From assembly GCA_900553345.1 (NCBI GenBank), contig USDE01000118.1:1-5189 (forward strand): a stretch of DNA of 5,189 nt. Direction: 5' to 3'. The stretch comes from an uncultured Collinsella sp. (lineage in GTDB: Bacteria > Actinomycetota > Coriobacteriia > Coriobacteriales > Coriobacteriaceae). The position numbers and the translations under genes were made by a program. The notes beneath the pieces were generated by a model. The model did no database searches. It was given only the letters and a program-made list of their open reading frames with translations, and had not been told where the DNA came from. Shown here piece by piece: positions 1-4,999 of this stretch (positions are counted from its first letter, which is position 1; every line of letters begins with the position of its first letter).

Positions 1-251
1 CAAGCCATCCCCTGTCTCCACTCAAAACAGACCCGATAGCGCTCATTGACACGGATACTATATTGACCGGCGCGATCGCCCTTCAACGCTTCAAGACGAT
101 TGCCTGGCGGAACGCGAAGATCATCAAGCGAAGCGCAGATCTGCAGTTGGCGAATCTTCCTCAAGGCGACCCGCTCAAAAGGAATGAACTTCCTAATCCG
201 CACACCCATTGCAAAGCGTTCAGTGTCTTCATCTTTATATGATGCAATCAT
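1..251 (-). CDS. higB: HigB-like RelE/ParE-superfamily toxin of a type II toxin-antitoxin module, 3' end cut by window edge
   Basis: The reverse strand reads open from ATG at 251 to the window edge (83 codons plus 2 nt), so about 10 residues of a usual ~92-residue HigB are missing. The protein starts MIASYKDEDTERF, and residues 47-63 read VPPGNRLEALKGDRAGQ, followed at 64-78 by YSIRVNERYRVCFEW. This LKGDRAGQxSIRVNxxxRxxF block is the hallmark of the HigB family, which are ribosome-dependent mRNA endonucleases in the cytoplasm. The C-terminal segment, where catalytic residues usually lie, is outside the window. In higBA modules the toxin gene comes first, so a HigA helix-turn-helix antitoxin is expected just beyond position 1. 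A weak AAGG (259-262) precedes the start by 7 nt. Codons such as TCA, AAA, AGG and ATT are unlike the GC-rich usage of the neighbours, which suggests horizontal acquisition. Family call is firm; activity cannot be judged from this fragment. Confidence 0.88.
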   Translation of the reverse strand, partial: MIASYKDEDTERFAMGVRIRKFIPFERVALRKIRQLQICASLDDLRVPPGNRLEALKGDRAGQYSIRVNERYRVCFEWRQGMA

Positions 252-262
252 AGTATCGCCTT

Positions 263-304
263 ACGTTAATAACGTCAAACGTTTCTATAGAGCTACATCT
301 CTAT
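263..304. promoter_or_regulatory. Two inverted repeats upstream of higB, possible antitoxin operator
   Basis: Positions 263-275 read ACGTTA-A-TAACGT, a perfect 6-bp inverted repeat with a 1-nt centre, 12 nt upstream of the higB start. Positions 287-292 (ATAGAG) and 299-304 (CTCTAT) form a second perfect 6-bp inverted repeat with a 6-nt centre, overlapping the candidate TATAAT box. HigA-type antitoxins commonly autorepress by binding palindromes at the promoter, so either repeat could be the operator. The repeats are seen directly; the operator role is inferred from family knowledge. Confidence 0.4.
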
Positions 305-332
305 TATAGCGTACATCTGTTCGTATTTTCGA
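303..332 (-). promoter_or_regulatory. Candidate sigma-70 promoter for higB
   Basis: On the minus strand a perfect TATAAT lies at 308-303, with a TCGAAA (4 of 6 matches to TTGACA) at 332-327, spaced by 18 nt. Transcription would start near 296 and give a leader of about 45 nt before the higB ATG at 251. The -10 box is strong and the -35 weak. It sits in the 100-nt gap between the end of the deacetylase gene (352) and higB, so the toxin gene has its own promoter despite being co-directional with the upstream gene. No terminator-like hairpin plus T-run is visible in that gap. Confidence 0.45.
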
Positions 333-351
333 GAAGATGCGTCCCCGTCGA

Positions 352-1539
352 CTAACAAAGCAAAAGCAATCGTTTGTAGACATCGAGGCCCTTGAGCAAA
401 ATTTCCTCATCAAAGAGCATGGTATCAGTGTGAAGAGCGCTCATCGCATAGGCTGGGCAGCCATCAGCGTCAATCGGGTTTTCTTGCGCCTCCGGCACGC
501 CCGTGCCCAGCAGGAAGAACACGCCCGGCAGATGGCGCTGATAGAAGGCGAAGTCCTCGGCAATCAGCAAAGGCTCATCTACGAGCTGTAGCTCGGGCAA
601 GGCGGGCGCGACATTGACAAACAACTCGGGGTCGTTGTCGACCGGCGGATAGCCCTCGGCAAAGTCAAGATCGTACGTGCAGCCCGTTGTAGCGCATGCC
701 TCATCAAGCACGCGGCGCACGCACTCACGCGCACGGTCGAACATGTCGTCCGTAAACACACGCAGACTGCCGGCAACATGGGCCTCCCCCGCCACCGCAT
801 TGCAAACCGTACCGGCCTGCAGCAGACCAAACTTGCCGATACAGGGCTCGTCGGTACCCAGCTCGTCCATCAGCTCGCGCTCGGCAACCAAAAACTTTGC
901 TGCCGCCAGTGCCGCATCGTGCGACTCCTCGACCGGTACACCATAGGTCTTAGCGATATGAATACTCGTACCGTGAATATGGATATGCGTCTCGCTCGAA
1001 CGCGCTAGCAGCGGACCGGAACAACTCGTCAACATGCCGGCAGGCAGATCGGGCCACACATGGAAGCCAAAAATGCGGTCGACCCCGTAGCGCTCGAACA
1101 CACCGCTCTCGCATACCGTCTTGGCACCACCGGTCGTTTCCTCGGCCGGCTGGAACACAAAAAGCACGTTGCGCCTCATGGCGCCCGGCCGCTCGCGAAT
1201 CGTACGGTCGACATGCGTCGCGGCGGCAAGTGCCATAGCCATGTGTCCGTCATGTCCGCAAGCGTGCATCTTGCCGGGATGGGTCGAGGCGAACGCTGCC
1301 CCTGTTGCCTCGGCAATGGGCAGCGCGTCCATGTCGGCCCGAATCGCCGTGGCATGTGCGGCGCCAACGCCAGCATCGAAGAAAGCGCAGACGCAGCTGG
1401 GGCACGGATGGGTCACCTCGCAAGCGAGCGGTGCCAGTACGCCCTCGATATAAGCGATGGTTTGCGGAAGATCGAAATCGAGCTCCGGAATGCGATGGAG
1501 ATCGCGGCGATAGCGACGGAGTTCTTGGAGCTCGGTCAT
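352..1539 (-). CDS. M20D-family metallo-amidohydrolase, probable N-acetyldiaminopimelate deacetylase
   Basis: A 395-residue cytoplasmic zinc/manganese-type amidohydrolase of peptidase family M20D. Typical family features are visible: RRDLHRIPEL at 11-20, RADMDALPI at 67-75, metal-ligand motif MHACGHDGHMA at 91-101 (Cys94, His96), PAEET at 131-135 (catalytic Glu133 and Glu134), FGFHVWPDLPAG at 157-168 (His160), and ALHTDTMLFDE at 368-378 (His370). Length is normal for the family. The start was set at ATG 1537-1539 because AAGGGA lies 6 nt upstream (1546-1551) and the M20D homology begins directly at MTELQELRRYRRDLH; the frame extends to 1623 but the extra 28 residues look like untranslated leader. 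M20D also includes hippurate, IAA-amino-acid and N-acetylcysteine deacetylases, so sequence alone does not fix the substrate. The divergent lysA-dapA-dapB-dapH operon, which uses the acetyl branch and needs EC 3.5.1.47, makes N-acetyl-LL-DAP the best guess. Stop codon is TAG. Confidence 0.82.
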   Translation of the reverse strand: MTELQELRRYRRDLHRIPELDFDLPQTIAYIEGVLAPLACEVTHPCPSCVCAFFDAGVGAAHATAIRADMDALPIAEATGAAFASTHPGKMHACGHDGHMAMALAAATHVDRTIRERPGAMRRNVLFVFQPAEETTGGAKTVCESGVFERYGVDRIFGFHVWPDLPAGMLTSCSGPLLARSSETHIHIHGTSIHIAKTYGVPVEESHDAALAAAKFLVAERELMDELGTDEPCIGKFGLLQAGTVCNAVAGEAHVAGSLRVFTDDMFDRARECVRRVLDEACATTGCTYDLDFAEGYPPVDNDPELFVNVAPALPELQLVDEPLLIAEDFAFYQRHLPGVFFLLGTGVPEAQENPIDADGCPAYAMSALHTDTMLFDEEILLKGLDVYKRLLLLC

Positions 1540-1565
1540 AGAGGATCCCTTCGTGAGGCATATCT

Positions 1566-1620
1566 GTTGCAACTTATTGTGATACAGGATTGTGGCACAC
1601 ATGTTTCCAGCATATTGCTG
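1566..1620. repeat. Small palindromes in the leader of the deacetylase gene
   Basis: CAGCA-TAT-TGCTG (1608-1620) is a perfect 5-bp inverted repeat just inside the predicted transcript start of the minus-strand gene, and GTTGCAAC (1566-1573) is an 8-bp perfect palindrome between it and the ribosome binding site. They may be regulator sites or leader hairpins. The first is followed on the plus strand by CATTTTTT, but the stem is too short for a confident terminator. No function assigned. Confidence 0.3.
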
Positions 1621-1632
1621 CATTTTTTAAAC

Positions 1633-1661
1633 GTTATATACGAATACTCTTGTTTGGTAAA
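1633..1661 (-). promoter_or_regulatory. Candidate promoter of the M20D deacetylase gene
   Basis: On the minus strand TTTACC (1661-1656, 4 of 6) and TATAAC (1638-1633, 5 of 6) are spaced by 17 nt. Transcription would start near 1626, giving a leader of about 86 nt before the ATG at 1539. The -35 directly abuts the -35 of the divergent lysA promoter candidate. No lysine riboswitch consensus is seen in this leader. Found by eye only. Confidence 0.4.
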
Positions 1662-1678
1662 GTGCAACGTGGTAGGGT
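1650..1678 (+). promoter_or_regulatory. Candidate promoter of the lysA-dapA-dapB-dapH operon
   Basis: TTGTTT at 1650-1655 and TAGGGT at 1673-1678 are spaced by 17 nt. The -10 fits the loose TAnnnT pattern common in high-GC actinobacteria. Transcription would begin around 1684-1687, immediately before the first P1 nucleotide of the lysine riboswitch at 1690, which is where a riboswitch promoter should lie. The positional fit is stronger evidence than the hexamers themselves. Confidence 0.4.
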
Positions 1679-1689
1679 CGTTACCACTT

Positions 1690-1846
1690 GATAGAGGCGC
1701 GGGCACGAAGAACCGCGGGCGAGCCGGCAGGCTTTGACCCCGTGGGGAGGCGAAACCCGCCGAACTGGGCTTTTCGGGCACGAACAACCTGGTGGGCCTG
1801 CGGGAAACACCCACAGGACTGTCTGCAGCAATGCGGGAGCGCTATC
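1690..1846 (+). ncRNA. Lysine riboswitch (L box) aptamer
   Basis: The leader of the lysine operon contains the conserved blocks of the lysine riboswitch in order. P1 is GATAG (1690-1694) pairing with CTATC (1842-1846). The core AGAGGCGCG follows (1693-1701 region), and P2 closes with GGCG (1696-1699) against CGCC (1758-1761). An inner helix pairs CCGCGGG (1713-1719) with CCCGTGG (1739-1745), capped by AGCC/GGCT (1722-1733). The signature GCCGAA follows at 1759-1764, with a TTCG/CGAA hairpin at 1773-1784. P5 pairs CCTGCGGG (1797-1804) with CCCACAGG (1810-1817), one mismatch and an AAACA loop. The conserved ACTGTC (1818-1823) comes next, then a short hairpin with a GCAA tetraloop (1823-1836) and GGAGCGCTATC (1836-1846). 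These match the Bacillus subtilis lysC and Thermotoga lysine aptamers as I recall them. The RNA binds L-lysine and should turn the downstream operon off when lysine is plentiful. Confidence 0.92.
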
Positions 1847-1907
1847 CGGACATTGGGTCCACGCTATGCGGATTCGATGCGCAGATGGCGCCGTCTGGAT
1901 AGCGAGG
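1840..1907 (+). promoter_or_regulatory. Riboswitch expression platform with strand-swap helix and lysA ribosome binding site
   Basis: CGCTATCCGGAC (1840-1851), which includes the 3' P1 strand, is complementary to GTCTGGATAGCG (1893-1904) over 12 pairs with one G-U wobble. The downstream strand repeats the P1 5' sequence GATAG (1898-1902). This helix and P1 cannot coexist. When P1 forms, 1899-1904 (ATAGCG) is free to pair with CGCTAT (1862-1867), and a CAGATG/CGTCTG hairpin (1882-1897) is another option. The likely ribosome binding site GAGG (1904-1907), 10 nt before the lysA ATG, sits directly at the end of these helices. There is no hairpin followed by a T-run, so control of translation start is more likely than an intrinsic terminator. 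Pairings are seen; the mechanism is inferred. Confidence 0.6.
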
Positions 1908-1917
1908 TTTACGGGAC

Positions 1918-4227
1918 ATGGCATTGACCCCCAACGAGGCATATGCGGCCAAGCAGCCGTTTGTGGACAAGGAGACGCTCGAACATATCGTCGAGCAGTT
2001 CCCCACGCCGTTTCATCTATATGACGAGGCGGGCATCCGCCGCAACATGCAAGAGGTGCGCGATGCCTTTGCATGGAACCCGGGCTTTAAGGAATACTTT
2101 GCCGTCAAGGCCAATCCCAACCCGGCGCTCATCTCCATTCTTAACGAATACGGCTGCGGCTGCGATTGTTCAAGCTACACCGAGCTCATGATCGCCCACT
2201 CGCTGGGCATCACGGGACACGACATCATGTTCTCGTCCAACGACACGCCGGCAGCGGACTTTGAGCTCGCCGACAAACTGGGCGCCATCGTCAACTTTGA
2301 CGACATCAGCCACATCGAGTTCTTTGAGCGCGTTGCGGGGCCCATCCCCAAGAAGGTCAGTTGCCGCTTTAATCCGGGCGGCCTGTTCCAGCTCTCCAAC
2401 GGCATCATGGATAACCCCGGCGACTCCAAATACGGCATGACCACCGAGCAACTCTTCGAGGCCTTCCGCATACTCAAAGCCAAGGGCGCCGAGAATTTTG
2501 GCATCCATGCCTTCCTTGCCAGCAACACCGTCACCAACGACTACTACCCCAAGCTCGCGCGCATCCTCTTTGAGCTTGCCGTGCGCCTGGAGCGCGAGAC
2601 CGGTGCACATGTCGCCTTCATCAATCTGTCCGGCGGCGTCGGCATCCCCTATCTGCCCGAGCAGCAGGCCAACGACATTCACGCCATCGGCGAGTGGGTG
2701 CACGCGGCCTACGACGAAATCCTGGTTCCCGCCGGTATGGGCGATGTGGCCATCTGCACCGAGATGGGCCGCTTTATGATGGGGCCCTACGGCTGCCTGG
2801 TCACCAAGGCCATCCACGAAAAGCAGATCTACAAGGACTATATCGGTGTCGACGCAAGCGCCGTCGATCTGATCCGCCCCGCCATGTATGGCGCCTACCA
2901 CCACATTACGGTGATGGGACAGCCGGGTGGCCCTGACAAGACCGCAGCACCGGTCGCGAACACGTATGACATCACGGGCAACTTGTGCGAGAACAACGAT
3001 AAGTTCGCTATCGACCGCGAGCTGCCGCAGATCGACATGGGTGATGTGCTCGTGATCCACGATACCGGCGCGCATGGCTACTCCATGGGCTACAACTACA
3101 ACGGACGCCTGCGCTCCGCCGAGGTATTGCTGCGCCCCGACGGCTCGGCAGATCTCATTCGTCGCGCCGAGCGCCCGGGCGACTACTTTGCCACGCTCGA
3201 CGTGCTGCCGTGCGGCCGCGAGTTGCTGGCCAAGTCGCGCGCCGAAAGCGCCCGCCGTCGCGCTCAGGACGAGCGCCTAGCCGTCGCCGCCCAATGGAAC
3301 AAACGCATCCAGATCGCAGAAGCGAAGGAGAAGAATATGGATGTCCGCAACCTCGAGGGCTCGATCGTCGCCCTCGTCACCCCGTTTAAGAAGGACGGCA
3401 GCGTCGACTTTGATGCGCTTGAGCGCCTTATCGATTTCCACCTGCAGAATGGCACCGACGCCATCCTCACCCTGGGCACCACCGGCGAGAGCGCCACGAT
3501 GACCGATGACGAGGACAACTCCGTCGTCGCCGCCGTGGTCAAGCAGGTTGCAGGCCGCGTCCCCGTCATCGCCGGCTCGGGCTCTAACTCCACGCAGACC
3601 ATGCTCACCAAGTCGCTCACCTACCAAGGCCTGGGCGCCGACGGCCTGCTGCTCATTACCCCCTACTACAACAAGTCCAACGAGGAGGGCATCTACCAGC
3701 ACTTTAAGACCGTGGCCGACGCCGTGGACATCCCCTGCATCCTGTACAACATCCCCGGCCGCTGCGGCTGCGGCATCAGCGAGCGCAACGTAGAGCGCTT
3801 GGCCGCGCACCCCAACATCATGGGCATTAAGGAAGCCTCGGGCAACGTCGCCTACGCGGCCAAGATCGCCCACCTGCTGTCCGATGACTTCCGCATGTAC
3901 TCGGGCGAGGACGCCCTCACCGTACCGCTCATGAGCCTGGGCGCCTCGGGCACCATCAGTGTGTGGGCCGATGTTCAGCCGCAGCTCGTGCATGACATGT
4001 GTCGCGCCTATCTGGACGGCGACGTGGAGCGCGCCCGCGATATCCAGATTGCCGGCCAGCCGCTCATCAACGCCCTCTTTAGTGAGGTCAACCCCATCCC
4101 CGTCAAGGAAGCGCTCGCTCAGATGGGTATGATCAAAGCCAACTACCGCATGCCGCTATGCCCCATGGCAGACGACACGCGCGCTGCACTTACCGATGCT
4201 CTGAAGGGAGCTGGTCTGCTTGATTAA
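1918..4227 (+). CDS. lysA-dapA: In-frame LysA-DapA: diaminopimelate decarboxylase joined to 4-hydroxy-tetrahydrodipicolinate synthase
   Basis: One open frame of 769 codons holds two whole enzymes. Residues 1 to about 430 are a fold-type III PLP-dependent decarboxylase (LysA, meso-DAP to lysine). The PLP lysine is Lys64 in FAVKANPNP, the glycine loop is NLSGGVGIPY (237-246), CTEMGR (280-285) stands where EPGR is usual, substrate-site CENND is at 357-361, and GAHGYSMGYNYNGR (384-397) is near the C-terminus. HAFLASN (197-203) replaces the common HIGSQ, marking a divergent LysA subgroup. Residues about 430-473 are a charged Ala/Arg/Glu-rich, probably helical linker. Residues 474-769 are a full DapA (296 aa). 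No stop separates them. An AAGGAG and ATG at the junction (3325-3339) could also give separate DapA. Start ATG 1918 follows GAGG. A true fusion, a dual-product gene, or a stop lost by mutation or sequencing error are all possible; both enzyme assignments are firm. Confidence 0.85.
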   Translation: MALTPNEAYAAKQPFVDKETLEHIVEQFPTPFHLYDEAGIRRNMQEVRDAFAWNPGFKEYFAVKANPNPALISILNEYGCGCDCSSYTELMIAHSLGITGHDIMFSSNDTPAADFELADKLGAIVNFDDISHIEFFERVAGPIPKKVSCRFNPGGLFQLSNGIMDNPGDSKYGMTTEQLFEAFRILKAKGAENFGIHAFLASNTVTNDYYPKLARILFELAVRLERETGAHVAFINLSGGVGIPYLPEQQANDIHAIGEWVHAAYDEILVPAGMGDVAICTEMGRFMMGPYGCLVTKAIHEKQIYKDYIGVDASAVDLIRPAMYGAYHHITVMGQPGGPDKTAAPVANTYDITGNLCENNDKFAIDRELPQIDMGDVLVIHDTGAHGYSMGYNYNGRLRSAEVLLRPDGSADLIRRAERPGDYFATLDVLPCGRELLAKSRAESARRRAQDERLAVAAQWNKRIQIAEAKEKNMDVRNLEGSIVALVTPFKKDGSVDFDALERLIDFHLQNGTDAILTLGTTGESATMTDDEDNSVVAAVVKQVAGRVPVIAGSGSNSTQTMLTKSLTYQGLGADGLLLITPYYNKSNEEGIYQHFKTVADAVDIPCILYNIPGRCGCGISERNVERLAAHPNIMGIKEASGNVAYAAKIAHLLSDDFRMYSGEDALTVPLMSLGASGTISVWADVQPQLVHDMCRAYLDGDVERARDIQIAGQPLINALFSEVNPIPVKEALAQMGMIKANYRMPLCPMADDTRAALTDALKGAGLLD
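3325..3339 (+). promoter_or_regulatory. Internal ribosome binding site and ATG at the lysA/dapA junction
   Basis: AAGGAG at 3325-3330 precedes ATG 3337-3339 by 6 nt, an ideal Shine-Dalgarno arrangement, inside the continuous lysA-dapA frame. It lies exactly where DapA homology begins (MDVRNLEGSIVALVTPF). This indicates that ribosomes can start DapA here whether or not the upstream product reads through. The codon just after the site (AAG, 3331-3333) is one base change from a stop codon. Confidence 0.75.
3337..4227 (+). CDS. dapA: 4-hydroxy-tetrahydrodipicolinate synthase (DapA), as domain or as separate product from the internal start
   Basis: Read from the internal ATG this is a complete 296-residue DapA, the usual length, a TIM-barrel class I aldolase that condenses pyruvate with L-aspartate semialdehyde in the first committed step of the DAP pathway. 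Schiff-base Lys165 lies in GIKEASG. Tyr137 in LYNIPGR and Thr48 in GTTGES form the proton relay with Tyr111 of LITPYYNK, the tyrosine supplied across the dimer in known structures, and Arg142 is the substrate-carboxylate arginine. All are offset by four from Escherichia coli numbering (Lys161, Tyr133, Thr44, Tyr107, Arg138), which supports the alignment. GASGTISVWADVQP (202-215) matches the conserved GxxGxISV loop. This entry overlaps the longer lysA-dapA frame; it is listed because the ribosome binding site suggests a free DapA is made. dapB begins before its stop codon, suggesting coupled translation. Confidence 0.85.
   Translation: MDVRNLEGSIVALVTPFKKDGSVDFDALERLIDFHLQNGTDAILTLGTTGESATMTDDEDNSVVAAVVKQVAGRVPVIAGSGSNSTQTMLTKSLTYQGLGADGLLLITPYYNKSNEEGIYQHFKTVADAVDIPCILYNIPGRCGCGISERNVERLAAHPNIMGIKEASGNVAYAAKIAHLLSDDFRMYSGEDALTVPLMSLGASGTISVWADVQPQLVHDMCRAYLDGDVERARDIQIAGQPLINALFSEVNPIPVKEALAQMGMIKANYRMPLCPMADDTRAALTDALKGAGLLD
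4204..4222 (+). promoter_or_regulatory. dapB ribosome binding site and TTG start inside the end of dapA
   Basis: AAGGGAG (4204-4210) lies 9 nt before TTG 4220-4222. The first in-frame ATG (4238) would remove the first beta strand and leave the nucleotide-binding GTGRMG loop almost at the N-terminus, so TTG is the better start. It overlaps the dapA stop (TAA 4225-4227) by 8 nt, a layout typical of translational coupling. Confidence 0.7.
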
Positions 4228-4960
4228 GACCGTCATTATGGGAACGGGCCGCATGGGCTCGCTGATCCGCACTACCGCCGAGGGCATTGTCAACGCCGCT
4301 GGAGAGCCCGTTTTTGACATCGTCGCCCAGATCGGCTTCGACTTGTCCGAGCTCGAGAGCGCACCGACAGCCGATGTAATCATCGACTTCTCGAACATCG
4401 TGACCTTCGATGCCGTTGTCGCCTATGTCGAGCGCACGGGCGCGGCGTTGGTCTCGGGCACCACAGGCTACACCCCCGAGCAGATGGACCGCCTGCGCGA
4501 GCTGGGCCAGAATGCCCGCGTCATGCACTCGGGCAACTACTCTATCGGCATCGCCGCCCTGCGTCACCTAGTGGCCCAGGCCACGCGTGAACTGCCCGGC
4601 TTTGACTGCGAGATTGTCGAGACGCACCACAACCAAAAGGTCGACGCTCCCAGCGGCACCGCCAAGCTGTTACTCGACGCCGTAGTCGAGGCCGAGCCCG
4701 AGGCTGGCTATCATCCTGTCTACGGTCGCGAGGGCATGTGCGGCACTCGCGATCCCAAGGAAATCGGCATGCACTCGCTGCGCGGCGGCACCGTCGCCGG
4801 CGTGCACGAGGTGAGTTTCTTTGGCCAGGACGAGGAGGTCACGCTCACGCATCGCGCCACGAGCCGTCAGATCTTTGCCAACGGCGCCCTGGCAGCCGCT
4901 CAAAAGCTCGTCGTCCGCGACCCTGACTTCTACACCTTCGACCAGGTCATGTTCGCCTAA
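4220..4960 (+). CDS. dapB: 4-hydroxy-tetrahydrodipicolinate reductase (DapB)
   Basis: A 246-residue NAD(P)H-dependent reductase that converts the DapA product to tetrahydrodipicolinate in the cytoplasm. The Rossmann nucleotide-binding motif is MGTGRMG at 7-13, ADVIIDFS at 51-58 and VSGTTGY at 78-84 follow, and the C-terminal catalytic block is ETHHNQKVDAPSGTA at 134-148, where His136 and Lys140 correspond to the catalytic His159/Lys163 pair of Escherichia coli DapB. SLRGGTVAGVHEVSFFG (186-202) and LTHRATSR (209-216) are further conserved segments. It is shorter than the ~270-residue proteobacterial form because the stretch between residues about 35 and 55 lacks a loop, as in many Gram-positive DapB proteins. 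The TTG start with an 8-nt overlap into dapA, and only 39 nt before dapH, place it in one operon under the lysine riboswitch. No missing key residue is seen. Confidence 0.95.
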   Translation: MIKTVIMGTGRMGSLIRTTAEGIVNAAGEPVFDIVAQIGFDLSELESAPTADVIIDFSNIVTFDAVVAYVERTGAALVSGTTGYTPEQMDRLRELGQNARVMHSGNYSIGIAALRHLVAQATRELPGFDCEIVETHHNQKVDAPSGTAKLLLDAVVEAEPEAGYHPVYGREGMCGTRDPKEIGMHSLRGGTVAGVHEVSFFGQDEEVTLTHRATSRQIFANGALAAAQKLVVRDPDFYTFDQVMFA

Positions 4961-4999
4961 CCAGTTATCTACCGTACCCACGCAAAGGAGAAACAGCAT

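Noticed and set aside
100..309. Plus-strand 69-codon open frame at the left edge
   Set aside because: Antisense to the HigB toxin fragment, which has clear family motifs on the other strand.
1540..1623. N-terminal extension of the M20D enzyme to an earlier ATG at 1623
   Set aside because: M20D homology begins right after ATG 1539, which has a good AAGGGA 6 nt upstream. The 28 extra residues resemble no signal peptide or domain and overlap palindromic leader sequence.
1608..1628. Possible plus-strand terminator: CAGCA/TGCTG hairpin followed by CATTTTTT
   Set aside because: The stem is only 5 bp and no plus-strand gene ends upstream. It lies in the predicted start region of the minus-strand deacetylase transcript.
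1060..1737. Plus-strand 225-codon open frame opposite the M20D gene
   Set aside because: Its complement carries all M20D metal-binding motifs, and the frame runs on into the riboswitch leader. No protein family features seen.
1688..2024. Short plus-strand frames across the leader as possible upstream peptides
   Set aside because: They run through the highly structured lysine aptamer without good ribosome binding sites, and the lysine riboswitch explains this region. No run of lysine codons typical of attenuation is present.
2170..3075. Long minus-strand open frame (301 codons) antisense to lysA
   Set aside because: It lies wholly opposite a well-supported enzyme. High third-position GC in the sense strand removes stops from the antisense frame. 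The translation is low-complexity V/G/D/A-rich with no recognisable motif.
3277..3993. Minus-strand open frame (238 codons) antisense to dapA
   Set aside because: Same cause: shadow of GC-rich codons, rich in runs of Val, Gly and Ala, no family features.
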